In this document: positions 27,178 through 35,578 of the stretch, piece after piece
Position numbering within the stretch: position 1 is the stretch's first letter
How the letters are laid out: each line of letters opens with the position of its first letter
NCBI GenBank assembly: GCA_052117605.1
Contig: JBQKIT010000006.1
Length of the DNA: 64,000 nt
From: CAG-791 sp000431495
GTDB taxonomy: Bacteria > Bacillota > Clostridia > Lachnospirales > Lachnospiraceae
Strand: one strand, 5' to 3'
Translations under genes and position numbers: made by a program
Notes under the pieces: generated by a model
What the model saw: the letters and a program-made list of their open reading frames with translations, nothing else
Told to the model about the DNA's origin: nothing
Database searches by the model: none

Positions 27178-27717
27178 ATGAACAATCCATACGAAGGAAC
27201 GCAGACAGAGAAGAATCTGGAAAAGGCCTTTGCCGGGGAATCCGAGGCAAGAAACAAGTATACGTATTTTGCCTCAAAGGCGAAGAAGGACGGCTTCGAA
27301 CAGATGGCAGCGATCTTCCAGAAGACAGCGGACAATGAGAAGGAGCATGCAAAGCTCTGGTTCAAGGAGCTGTACGGAATCGGGGAGACGAAGGAGAATC
27401 TGGAGAACGCGGCGGAAGGCGAGAACTACGAGTGGACCCAGATGTACGCGGAGTTTGCGGAAACAGCGGAGAAGGAGGGCTTTCATGAGCTTGCCGTGAA
27501 ATTCCGGATGGTGGCCGCCATTGAGAAGCATCACGAGGAGCGATACCGCGCACTGCTGCATAACATTGAGATGCAGCAGGTCTTTGAGAAGAGCGAGGTC
27601 AAGGTCTGGGAGTGCCGCAACTGCGGGCACATCGTGGTGGGAACGGCAGCGCCGGAGATCTGTCCGGTCTGCAGTCACCCGCAGAGCTTCTTTGAGGTGA
27701 AGGAAGAGAATTATTAA
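27178..27717 (+). CDS. rbr: Rubrerythrin
   Basis: A 179-residue non-haem iron peroxidase that removes hydrogen peroxide in anaerobes. The ferritin-like diiron domain has paired E..E-H motifs (GESEARNKYTYFA; DNEKEHAKLWFKEL; EKHHEERYRALL), followed by a rubredoxin-like domain with CRNCGHIVVG and CPVCSHPQ. The ATG at 27178 follows AAGGAGGCGG. It is next to desulfoferrodoxin, so the two likely act together against oxygen species. Confidence 0.96.
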   Translation: MNNPYEGTQTEKNLEKAFAGESEARNKYTYFASKAKKDGFEQMAAIFQKTADNEKEHAKLWFKELYGIGETKENLENAAEGENYEWTQMYAEFAETAEKEGFHELAVKFRMVAAIEKHHEERYRALLHNIEMQQVFEKSEVKVWECRNCGHIVVGTAAPEICPVCSHPQSFFEVKEENY

Positions 27718-27764
27718 GGCAGGGCAAAAGGGGCAGCCGGAGCGGCTGCCGGAAAGGAGAGGCC

Positions 27765-28142
27765 ATGAAGTTTTACAGATGTATGAGATGCGGGAATCAG
27801 ATTGAGATGATTCATGATGCGGGACCGAATCCGATCTGCTGCGGAGCGGATATGCGGGAAATGATTCCGGGGACAAGCGACGGAGCGGCGGAGAAGCACG
27901 TTCCTGCGGTTTCGGTGGATGGAAATCGCGTGAGTGTGCAGATCGGAGAGACAATCCATCCGATGATGGAGGCACACTACATTGAGTGGATCCTGATTGA
28001 GACGAAAAAGGGGACGCAGCGCAGAAACCTGACGCCCTCCGATGAGCCGAAGGCTTCGTTTCTGTTAGAGGCGGATGATGAGCTGGTGGCGGTCTATGCA
28101 TACTGCAACCTGCACGGACTGTGGGAGAGCAGAAGCTGGTAG
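27765..28142 (+). CDS. dfx: Desulfoferrodoxin (superoxide reductase, 2Fe type)
   Basis: Reduces superoxide to peroxide. The 125-residue protein has the N-terminal desulforedoxin iron site (CMRCG and CCGADM, four Cys) and the catalytic site ligands in EKHVPAV, HPMMEAHYIEWI and CNLHGLW. It starts 47 nt after rubrerythrin, which would remove the peroxide made. The ATG follows GGAAAGGAGAGG. Confidence 0.94.
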   Translation: MKFYRCMRCGNQIEMIHDAGPNPICCGADMREMIPGTSDGAAEKHVPAVSVDGNRVSVQIGETIHPMMEAHYIEWILIETKKGTQRRNLTPSDEPKASFLLEADDELVAVYAYCNLHGLWESRSW

Positions 28143-28224
28143 AGACATTTGCGGCAGTCCATCCTGCTGAAAATGTGCTATGCTAGATAGCATCTGAATC
28201 ATATATCAGCAGGAGGATATCACA

Positions 28225-29709
28225 ATGCCTTGTACTACAATTCTGGTAGGAAAGAATGCTTCCTACGACGGCTCGACCATGATCGCCCGCAATGACGATT
28301 CCGGCGCAGGCCATTTTACTCCGAAGAAGTTTGTTGTCGTTTCGCCTGAGGAGCAGCCCGTACATTATAAGTCCGTGCTCTCCCATGTGGAGGTGGAGCT
28401 TCCGGACAATCCGATGCGTTATACGGCTGTTCCCAATGCAGTTTCGGGAAAGGGAACCTGGGCGGCAAGCGGTGTGAATGCGGCCAATGTCGGAATGACG
28501 GCAACGGAAACCATCACCGCAAATGAAAGAGTTCTCGGTGCGGATCCACTCGTGGAGTACATTCCCGCAGAGGATGGACAGGAGGAGCGGGCAGGCGGCC
28601 TTGGCGAAGAGGATCTGGTGGTTCTGGTCCTTCCTTACATTCACAGTGCAAGAGAGGGCGTCAAGCGCCTGGGAGCGCTGCTGGAGCAGTACGGAACCTA
28701 CGAGATGAACGGCATTGCGTTCCAGGATGTGAATGAGATCTGGTGGCTGGAAACCATCGGCGGGCATCACTGGATGGCAAGAAGGGTGCCGGACAATGTT
28801 TATGTCATGATGCCGAATCAGCTTGGCATTGACTCTCTGGATCTGGAGGATGCGCTCGGAGAACAGAAGGAGTACATGTGCTCTGCGGATCTTCGGGAGT
28901 TTATTGAGGAAAATCATCTGGATCTTTCCATGAACGGCTGCCTGAATCCTCGCGATACGTTCGGCACGCACGATGACGCCGATCATGTTTACAACACACC
29001 GAGAGCATGGTTTATCGGGCGTTATTTTAACCCGAAGACGGCAGTCTGGGACGGACCGGATGCGGATTACACTCCTCTCTCCGATGACATTCCGTGGTGC
29101 ATGGTTCCTGAGAAGAAGGTGACCGTGGAGGACATCAAGTACGTTCTGTCCTCCCACTATCAGGGAACGCCCTACGATCCTTACGGAAGCTACGGCGATC
29201 CTTCCTGGCGCGGCGCTTATCGCTCCATTGGTGTAAACCGCACGGATTTTGTCACCATCCTTCAGCTTCGCGCAGATCGTCCGGAGGAATATCGTGCAGT
29301 AGAGTGGCTTGCGTTTGGCTCCAATGCGTTCAACACGGCGGTTCCGTTCTATGCGAATGTAGAGAAGACGCCGGAATACCTTGCCAATACGACGAAAGAG
29401 GTAACCACGGAGAATTTCTACTGGTCGGCGCGCCTGATTGAAGCACTGGCAGACGCCTGCTACGGCAAGAATCTGAACCACATCGAGCACTATCAGCAGG
29501 CGGTTCAGTCGAAGGGCCATGAGCTGATTGCGAAATATGACCGGCTGCAGGCAGTCGAAGAGGATGCTGCGAAGAGGGCGGCACTTCGCGAAGCGGCAAA
29601 TGAGGAAATCGCAGCGATGCTTCGGAAGGAAACCGGGAAAACGCTGGACGAGGTCCTTTATGATGCGACCAACCATATGAAGAATCAGTACGCAAGATCG
29701 GATCACTGA
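28225..29709 (+). CDS. C69-family dipeptidase (PepD)
   Basis: An N-terminal-nucleophile dipeptidase of 494 residues. The start MPCTT places the nucleophile Cys at residue 3, exposed after processing, and NDDSGAGH and WWLETIGGHHW are family blocks. It splits a broad range of dipeptides in the cytoplasm. The ATG follows AGGAGGATATC. It is monocistronic with a strong terminator. Confidence 0.92.
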   Translation: MPCTTILVGKNASYDGSTMIARNDDSGAGHFTPKKFVVVSPEEQPVHYKSVLSHVEVELPDNPMRYTAVPNAVSGKGTWAASGVNAANVGMTATETITANERVLGADPLVEYIPAEDGQEERAGGLGEEDLVVLVLPYIHSAREGVKRLGALLEQYGTYEMNGIAFQDVNEIWWLETIGGHHWMARRVPDNVYVMMPNQLGIDSLDLEDALGEQKEYMCSADLREFIEENHLDLSMNGCLNPRDTFGTHDDADHVYNTPRAWFIGRYFNPKTAVWDGPDADYTPLSDDIPWCMVPEKKVTVEDIKYVLSSHYQGTPYDPYGSYGDPSWRGAYRSIGVNRTDFVTILQLRADRPEEYRAVEWLAFGSNAFNTAVPFYANVEKTPEYLANTTKEVTTENFYWSARLIEALADACYGKNLNHIEHYQQAVQSKGHELIAKYDRLQAVEEDAAKRAALREAANEEIAAMLRKETGKTLDEVLYDATNHMKNQYARSDH

Positions 29710-29723
29710 GTCTGGCGTTCCGA

Positions 29724-29787
29724 GCGGGACAGCTTTGGCTTAATGTCATTCAGTTGACATTGAGCTTTGGCTGTCCCGTTTTTTTTA
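29724..29787 (+). terminator. Terminator of the dipeptidase gene
   Basis: CGGGACAGC (29725-29733) pairs with GCTGTCCCG (29770-29778), with an inner AATGTCA/TGACATT stem, then eight T. Confidence 0.92.
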
Positions 29788-29822
29788 TGATAGATGAGGA
29801 GGGGGCCTAGTGCTACTGCGTG

Positions 29823-30459
29823 TTAATTTTCCTCTGGGGACAGGACGGAGTCTGCGTTCAGAAGCAGATTCTTGGAGGCTTCAATTCGCGCTTCATGAAT
29901 GGATGAGGTGATGGAAGTGCCGGTGTATTTCCGATAATACCGCTCAAGATAAACCGGATGATAACCAAAGTGCTCCGCAATCGTACGGGAGGAAATCGGG
30001 CCGGAATAGTTCGCCTGAATGAAATCATGAATGCGGGTAACCGGCTCCGGAAGCTGAAGCTGGAAGGAGCTGTATTGTCCGGCTGCTTCGTGAGAGATTT
30101 CCAGAAGAAGATAGCTGGAAAGATAATGACAGCGCCAGTCAATCTGATAGTGGGAGCGCCTGGTCATATCCAGGAGACTCTGGAAGATAAGGCTGGCCCG
30201 CAGATCTTTTCCAAGATCGCCGAAGACAGGCAGAGAATACTGTGTCTCTGTCAGAGTGCAGGAATCACAAAGCTGTGTCCTTGAACGGTTCATGGAGAAG
30301 TGCATCGTCCATTGTGATGCAAAGGGTTCCCTTCTGAATGAGAAGCAGAACATAGGTGTCGATGCAGCGGCGGGGGTGCAGAAACTGATCGGAATGAATC
30401 AGCATGCCGGATGAAGCGTAGGTAAGCGGCTCATTTACTTCAGAGATAAGATATCGCAC
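29823..30459 (-). pseudogene. Decayed AraC-family regulator
   Basis: Two minus-strand frames together resemble one AraC protein. The first (30459-30265) starts GTG behind AGGAGG and encodes the N-terminus (SEVNEPLTYASSGMLIHSD to KGTLCITMDDAL) before a stop. The second (to 29823) encodes SLPVFGDLGKDL, the family's middle helix region, and the first helix-turn-helix (RTIAEHFGYHPVYLERYYRK). Most of the cupin domain is missing between them, the frame shifts, and the protein stops after SKNLLLNADSV, before the second helix-turn-helix. So it has a deletion, a frameshift and a truncation. Confidence 0.75.
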
Positions 30460-30468
30460 AAGAGACCT

Positions 30469-30747
30469 CCTGATTTTGCAGAATCTTACTGCAACAATGG
30501 TGCAGAGCTGTATGCGTTATCCTTTCCGGAGCACGCACAGTTTGCAACGGAAGAAACAACGGATCCGGTTCTTGGAACCTATGTCCGGCTTTCTGCGGAT
30601 GGTTATCGGGACACTTCGGATGGAGAAAGCCTGTATTCGGAGAAGAAGCCGGAGACGGTGGGGCAGAAGCTGACCTTTGTTCCCTATTATCTCTGGGGGA
30701 ACCGCGGAATCGGAGAGATGCGCGTGTGGGTTCGCAGCGAAGGATAG
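30469..30747 (+). pseudogene. 3' remnant of a GH127-like (DUF1680) gene
   Basis: An open frame without a start encodes about 92 residues ending LTFVPYYLWGNRG-GEMRVWVR and a stop. The PYY-WGNRG-GEM-VW block is the characteristic C-terminus of GH127/DUF1680 beta-L-arabinofuranosidases. The rest of the enzyme (~550 residues) is missing; its place is taken by the start of the divergent AraC remnant. Confidence 0.65.
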
Positions 30748-30800
30748 AACCACGGGAGATCACCTGTCTGTAAAGAGACATAGAAGAATACACGGACAAT

Positions 30801-30843
30801 AAAAAGGAGAACGCTCTCAGAAACAGGGCGTTCCCCTTTTCTG
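30801..30843. terminator. Bidirectional terminator
   Basis: AAAAAGGAGAACGC pairs with GCGTTCCCCTTTT (one mismatch) with A- and T-runs at the ends. It serves the minus-strand YprB-like gene ending at 30852 and once served the GH127-like gene. Confidence 0.75.
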
Positions 30844-30851
30844 CGTCACAC

Positions 30852-32198
30852 TCAGCCTTCCAGAATGTGCCGGTATACGTAGGTGGCATATCCGGCGAAA
30901 AAGGCCTTGTCCTTTTTCATCTCCGGCTTGAACTCGAACCACGCGGTTTTGTCCCGGTAGTGCTCCTGAAAGAAGGGCGTCTGAAATTTCGTCCATTCCG
31001 GCAGGAAGGATCCCACCTTTCCGGTGTAGCAATTCTCGGCCTTTGCCTGCTCGCGGTGCCGCGGATCCACATAGGAGGCAATGGATTTGTGAACGGCCTG
31101 ATCGAGCTTCGGCAGATAGTAATAATCCTTATAATTTGAATAGTAGTAGTGCAGCTTTCCGCTGTAGATCGGAACCTTCAGAACAATGCGGTCATCCTGG
31201 AATGCCAGATAACAGCCGTCCAGGGAGGCAGTGCCGGCCGGAACACGGACATTCTCCGGAACACCTTCTGCGTGCGCATACATGATCAGCTCCTGCTGAG
31301 GTTCGCCGTTTGCGTCGTGATAGGTGTTCGCCTGTGCCCGGTAGACGGAGAGGGGGGCTTCGAAAAGCTCCCGGAAGGACAATACGTCCGTAAGGGCGAT
31401 CAGACCTGCAACATCTGCGGCATTATGCTCAAGAAGTGCGGTCCGGATCCCGGAGCGGTCCGCCGGGATTCCGGCGGGACCGGAAAAATCGCAGGCTTCC
31501 TTTTCCGTATTCGAGGAAAAGAACGGCTCGTTTTCGGAATTCAGGGCTCCCGCTGCCTTTCTTGCGTTTTCCAGTTCCTGCTCCCGGAGCAGACGGTTGA
31601 TCATGGCGGCATCAATCCGCTTCGTGGCTTCTGCCGTAAGATCCCGATCGGAGACCTTCTCTGCGGAGGGAAGCGCTTTGCCAAGATAGGAATGATACAG
31701 CTCTACGAGCTCGCGGCCCGTGCGGTCTTCGATGCGTCCGGTGTTCAGAAAGCGCTCCACGGTCTGCTGCTTCAGATCCGGGAGTGCAAGAAGCTTCTGA
31801 TAAGGCTTCAGATAACGGTACAGATCGAGGGATTTCATGGCAGCGGGAAAATCCTCGGCGCCCGGAATTCCCTGCAGTCCGTTCCAGACGATGCGCCTTG
31901 CAAGAAACGGAAGGTCGAACTGGCGGCCGTTGTAATGCATCAGGGTTTTGTATTTCTTGGAGAAAAGAAGAAAAGAAGTCAGAATATCCGCTTCTCCGTC
32001 GCCGTGATCGTCAAACCACTGGATCAGCTTCCAGCAGTCATCCTCCCAGTAGCCGCAGCCAATCAGATAAATGCGGTCCTTTGCGGACGAGAGACCGGTT
32101 GTTTCAATATCCACGGCAAGAATACTCTCTCTTCCTCCAAAACGGGAAAGCGGGTATTCGGATGTGTAGCCGTTCAGTTCTCTGGTAATGATCTGCAT
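30852..32198 (-). CDS. YprB-type ribonuclease H-like exonuclease domain protein
   Basis: 448 residues. The N-terminal half is a DEDD-type 3'-5' exonuclease fold: ILAVDIETTGL (residues 26-36), LMHYNGRQFDLPFL (about 86-99), and a late acidic block around HNAADVAGL. The C-terminal part (about 300-448) has no motif I recognise. The family (COG3359) is uncharacterised; nucleic-acid trimming or repair is the likely role. It is the only gene of its unit, divergent from the polysaccharide genes. Confidence 0.8.
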   Translation of the reverse strand: MQIITRELNGYTSEYPLSRFGGRESILAVDIETTGLSSAKDRIYLIGCGYWEDDCWKLIQWFDDHGDGEADILTSFLLFSKKYKTLMHYNGRQFDLPFLARRIVWNGLQGIPGAEDFPAAMKSLDLYRYLKPYQKLLALPDLKQQTVERFLNTGRIEDRTGRELVELYHSYLGKALPSAEKVSDRDLTAEATKRIDAAMINRLLREQELENARKAAGALNSENEPFFSSNTEKEACDFSGPAGIPADRSGIRTALLEHNAADVAGLIALTDVLSFRELFEAPLSVYRAQANTYHDANGEPQQELIMYAHAEGVPENVRVPAGTASLDGCYLAFQDDRIVLKVPIYSGKLHYYYSNYKDYYYLPKLDQAVHKSIASYVDPRHREQAKAENCYTGKVGSFLPEWTKFQTPFFQEHYRDKTAWFEFKPEMKKDKAFFAGYATYVYRHILEG

Positions 32199-32245
32199 GA
32201 TAATCTCTCCTGAAGTTTTCCATAAAAACGATACAGATTTAGTTT

Positions 32246-32274
32246 ATCATAGTTGAAAGCGTATGCGTTATAAT
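32246..32274 (+). promoter_or_regulatory. Possible promoter of the polysaccharide genes
   Basis: TATAAT at 32269-32274, 47 nt before the likely ATG; the -35 region (ATCATA, 17 nt upstream) is poor. The same AT-rich stretch read on the other strand contains TATGATAAA before the YprB-like gene. Confidence 0.35.
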
Positions 32275-32320
32275 AGCGGAATAGAGCTTTTACATTATAA
32301 AAGAATCATTGGGGATTTTC

Positions 32321-33940
32321 ATGTATTTTTACTCACATAAGCACGTTCGAAGAATTATCATATTGCTGGATACACTGGCTACGACAGCGGCCTTTCTTCT
32401 TGCCCTGTATCTGCGGATGTGGAGCAAGCTTGTGCCGTGGAAGGTGGAGCTGTACAGCACCATCTATGCGCTGAATATTCTGATTTATCTGTTCTGGAAT
32501 ACCTATCGCCGGGCGAAGCACCGCGAAGACCGGATCACGCAGCTGGATCCGGTGGAGAATGTTTCTCATGTTTTCCGGGAGAGAATTTTTCAGTATGCGG
32601 CACTCATCATCATCCTTTCTGCGACGCATTCCTTTGAGAAGGTGTCGCGCATGGTGCTTCTGTATGCCGGGATTTTTGACGTTATTTTCACCAGCGTGAA
32701 CCGGCTTTTGCTTCGGAGAAGTATTCGGAGGAGCAGTCAGAAGGCGGCCAAGGAGGAGCATTATCTGATTGTCACGACAAGAGCGCAGGAATCCATTGCA
32801 AGAGCGCGTCTCCTGGCAGGGATTCCCGGCAATGCGGATATTGCAGGCGTTTTCCCGGTGGATGAGGAGCATCCGGATGCTTCGGATGCGGACCGTCCCG
32901 CACCTGTGCGCGGGAACGGAGCGGATGACGGGACAAGGACGCTGATCGGAAGGCTGGATGCATTCCTGAAGAAGACGGAGGGACCGCTCACGGTCTATCT
33001 GTATCTGCCGGATACCGGAGAAGAGATCCGAAAGAGCATTGCAGATGCCCTTGAGAAGAGGAGAATTCCTTTCCGGATTGCATTGTTTTCGTCCGGAAGA
33101 TGCGTGCCCCTTCAGCTGATCGATTCGGTCGGCCCCTATGCTGCTGCGGCCTATGAGCCGCTGACGAAAAGATGCGAGGTCTTCGGGGTTCACTTCATGG
33201 TTTCCGATGTGGAAACGGCTGCGTTCTCCATCCTGAATGAGCTGGACAAGGGAACGGCGAACCGACCTGCCGGAGCTCTGGCCGGTCAGTACCTGTGCTT
33301 CTCCAATGTCCATACGACCGTGTTGGCACATGATGATCTTGGGTACCGGGACATTCTGAACGGCTCGGCCTATACGTTCCCGGATGGAAAGCCGATCGCA
33401 GAATATCAGAAGAGCCACGGCTTTGTAAAAGCGGAGCGTGTGGCGGGACCGGATTTTATGGACGCGGTGTTCCGTGCAACGATGGATGGAAGGATCGGTC
33501 ATTATTTCTACGGCTCCACGCCGGAGACCATTGAGAAGCTGGAACGGGAGCTCCGGAGAAAATATCCGGGAATTCGCATTGCAGGAATGGTGTCACCTCC
33601 GTTCCGCCCGGAAACGGAGGAGGAGGATGCGGAGACCATCCGCAGAATCAATGCTTCCGGTGCGGCACTGATCTGGATCGGACTTGGAGCTCCGAAGCAG
33701 GAGAAGTGGATGGCGGCGCATAAGGGAAAGCTGAAGGGCGTCATGCTCGGAGTGGGAGCCGGGTTTAACTTCTATGCAGGAACGGTGAAGCGTGCGCCTC
33801 TCTGGATTCAGAAGATCGGGCTGGAGTGGCTGTACCGCCTCTTCCAGGATCCCAGACGCCTGGCCAACCGATATCTGGTGACCAATGCCAGGTACATCTG
33901 GTATCTGATCGCAGAGCGGCTTTCCGGGCATAAGGAGTGA
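32321..33940 (+). CDS. Membrane-anchored WecG/TagA/CpsF-type glycosyltransferase fusion
   Basis: 539 residues in three parts. Residues 1-115 form four hydrophobic segments as in the N-terminus of polyprenyl-phosphate sugar-1-phosphate transferases (WbaP/EpsL type). Residues ~140-285 form the Rossmann-like domain that normally follows (HYLIVTTRAQESIARARLL). The usual catalytic transferase core is absent. From ~295 comes instead a complete GT26 domain: NGSAYTFPDGKPI with the catalytic Asp, GSTPETIEKLE, IWIGLGAPKQEKWM and GVGAGFNFYAGTVKRAP. GT26 enzymes add a sugar (often ManNAc) to a lipid-linked sugar. I start at ATG 32321 rather than the TTG 12 nt upstream. A CpsB-like gene follows after 4 nt. 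Confidence 0.85.
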   Translation: MYFYSHKHVRRIIILLDTLATTAAFLLALYLRMWSKLVPWKVELYSTIYALNILIYLFWNTYRRAKHREDRITQLDPVENVSHVFRERIFQYAALIIILSATHSFEKVSRMVLLYAGIFDVIFTSVNRLLLRRSIRRSSQKAAKEEHYLIVTTRAQESIARARLLAGIPGNADIAGVFPVDEEHPDASDADRPAPVRGNGADDGTRTLIGRLDAFLKKTEGPLTVYLYLPDTGEEIRKSIADALEKRRIPFRIALFSSGRCVPLQLIDSVGPYAAAAYEPLTKRCEVFGVHFMVSDVETAAFSILNELDKGTANRPAGALAGQYLCFSNVHTTVLAHDDLGYRDILNGSAYTFPDGKPIAEYQKSHGFVKAERVAGPDFMDAVFRATMDGRIGHYFYGSTPETIEKLERELRRKYPGIRIAGMVSPPFRPETEEEDAETIRRINASGAALIWIGLGAPKQEKWMAAHKGKLKGVMLGVGAGFNFYAGTVKRAPLWIQKIGLEWLYRLFQDPRRLANRYLVTNARYIWYLIAERLSGHKE

Positions 33941-33944
33941 GCAC

Positions 33945-34685
33945 ATGAGGATACCGGATTATGAGCTGGCGGATATGCATATTCATATCATGCCGGAGGT
34001 GGATGACGGATCCGAGAGCATGGAAATGACGATGGAAATGCTGCGGATTGCAAGGGAAAACCGGATCGGAACCATGATTCTGACGCCCCATTATAAGGGC
34101 GGGCACCGAAATGTGTCTCCGGAGGGCCAGCTCCGGCGGATCGCGTACATGCAGGATGCGATGGCGCAGGAACAGATGGAAGAAGCGGATTTGTATCGGG
34201 GAAATGAGATCATGTATGACAGCTCCGTACCGGAAGCCCTCGAAAACGGCCGCATCTGCTCCCTGGCGGATTCTTCTTATCTTCTTGTGGAGTTCAAGCC
34301 GTGGGAAGAATTCTCCTATATCCAGGAAGGACTTCGGAATCTTTCCTATGATGGCTGGAGAGTGATTCTGGCCCACTGCGAAAGATATGACTGCATTCGC
34401 AAGAATCCTGAGCTTGCGCGGGAGCTTACCAGAAACCGGATTTATCTGCAGGTCAACGCAGACGATGTGCTTCCGCATTTCCGCTCCCCTTTTGCAAAGC
34501 TGATCAGCGGACTTCTGAAGGAGGAGCTGGTGTCCTTTGTCGGCACGGATGCCCATAAGGATACGGGACGGTCACCGGAGATGCTTCGATGCTGGCAGTA
34601 TCTTATCCGGAAATGCGACCCGGATTATGTCCGGGAAATCACCAGAGAGAATGCACTGAGAATCATTCGGAATGAAGAGGTATAA
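33945..34685 (+). CDS. CpsB/CapC-type PHP tyrosine-protein phosphatase
   Basis: 246 residues with the PHP metal-binding motifs DMHIHIMPEVDDGS (residues 10-23), ILTPHYKGG, ILAHCERY and FVGTDAHKD. Enzymes of this type (CpsB, YwqE) dephosphorylate the bacterial tyrosine kinase that controls capsule or exopolysaccharide chain length. No kinase or Wzz-like partner is in this window. It is 4 nt after the transferase fusion and 6 nt before the lipoprotein, so the three are one unit. Confidence 0.9.
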   Translation: MRIPDYELADMHIHIMPEVDDGSESMEMTMEMLRIARENRIGTMILTPHYKGGHRNVSPEGQLRRIAYMQDAMAQEQMEEADLYRGNEIMYDSSVPEALENGRICSLADSSYLLVEFKPWEEFSYIQEGLRNLSYDGWRVILAHCERYDCIRKNPELARELTRNRIYLQVNADDVLPHFRSPFAKLISGLLKEELVSFVGTDAHKDTGRSPEMLRCWQYLIRKCDPDYVREITRENALRIIRNEEV

Positions 34686-34691
34686 GAAAAT

Positions 34692-35531
34692 ATGAGAAAC
34701 CGAAACATGAAATATGCTGCACTTGTTATGACAGCCGTTCTTTCGGCAGGGCTGATGGCCGGCTGCGCCTCCGGAGAGAATGGCGCGGAGGAGAATCCGG
34801 AAACTGCGGAGAGCACAGGCGGCTGGGAGGAGGCTGCTTCGGAGGAGACTTCCGACGCTTCGGAAACCTCCGATACTTCGGAGACCGCGCAGGAGGACGA
34901 AACCCTTCTTCCGGAGGAGCTGGAGGAAGGCGAGGAGGTGCTCCAAAGAGGTGAGGGCACGGAGATTTCGTTTCAGGGAATGGCTCCGGATGTCACGCCG
35001 GAGTGGAAGGACGGAGAGCTGTATCTTCTTGCTGTTTCTGTGCAGGACTCTTCGGCAGCAGAGCTTGTCTGCCCGGTCTATGAGAGCCAGGAAGCTGCAG
35101 AAGCGGATCAGGGTGCCTGGCTGGATGAAGGCAACAGCACGGATCTGACGGACCCCAACACGGTCATTCACGGAAGCCTTGGGGAGGGAAGCACGTTTGC
35201 AGGACTTCAGGATTACGGGGATTCCGAGTTCTTTTCTTCTCATCCGTATCTGTACCTGTTCAGCAGAGATTCCATTTCGGAATACCAGATTTTTGCGGCT
35301 TATCCGAAAGCACATGAAGATATTCTGGTGAGCGTCAACGGCTTCGATCGCGATGAATACAATCAGTACATCAATGACATTTACGGACAGAGAAACATGC
35401 AGGCGGTGCTGGATCCGGACCTGGAGCAGCAGGCACTGAACACGTGGAGCATTCTGACCCTGCAGGCGGAAGGCTCAGATGGGAATGACTATCTGGTTCA
35501 GGCGGTTCCGACGGGAGTGGTACAGCAGTAA
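34692..35531 (+). CDS. Sortase-B-like lipoprotein lacking catalytic residues
   Basis: 279 residues. A lipoprotein signal (lipobox LMAGC, Cys25) is followed by an acidic Ser/Thr/Glu linker to about residue 90. Residues ~95-275 follow the class B sortase order by eye: NTVIHGSLGEGSTFAGL, DSEFFSSHPYLYLF, EYQIFAAYP, FDRDEYNQYI, SILTL, DYLVQAV. Where active enzymes have His (YGHN), Cys (LSTC) and Arg (RFVV), this protein has S162, E260 and Y267. It should therefore be inactive as a transpeptidase; a binding or scaffold role is an inference. It is third gene of the transferase-phosphatase unit. Confidence 0.65.
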   Translation: MRNRNMKYAALVMTAVLSAGLMAGCASGENGAEENPETAESTGGWEEAASEETSDASETSDTSETAQEDETLLPEELEEGEEVLQRGEGTEISFQGMAPDVTPEWKDGELYLLAVSVQDSSAAELVCPVYESQEAAEADQGAWLDEGNSTDLTDPNTVIHGSLGEGSTFAGLQDYGDSEFFSSHPYLYLFSRDSISEYQIFAAYPKAHEDILVSVNGFDRDEYNQYINDIYGQRNMQAVLDPDLEQQALNTWSILTLQAEGSDGNDYLVQAVPTGVVQQ

Positions 35532-35539
35532 AAAGGCTC

Positions 35540-35567
35540 TTGCGCTTTTGAGGAATCTGTGTAGAAT
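35540..35567 (+). promoter_or_regulatory. Promoter of the ABC exporter genes
   Basis: TTGCGC (35540-35545), 16 nt, TAGAAT (35562-35567). The start codon at 35579 is only 11 nt past the -10 box and has no Shine-Dalgarno site, so the transcript may be nearly leaderless. Confidence 0.5.
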
Positions 35568-35578
35568 GTTATGATGCT

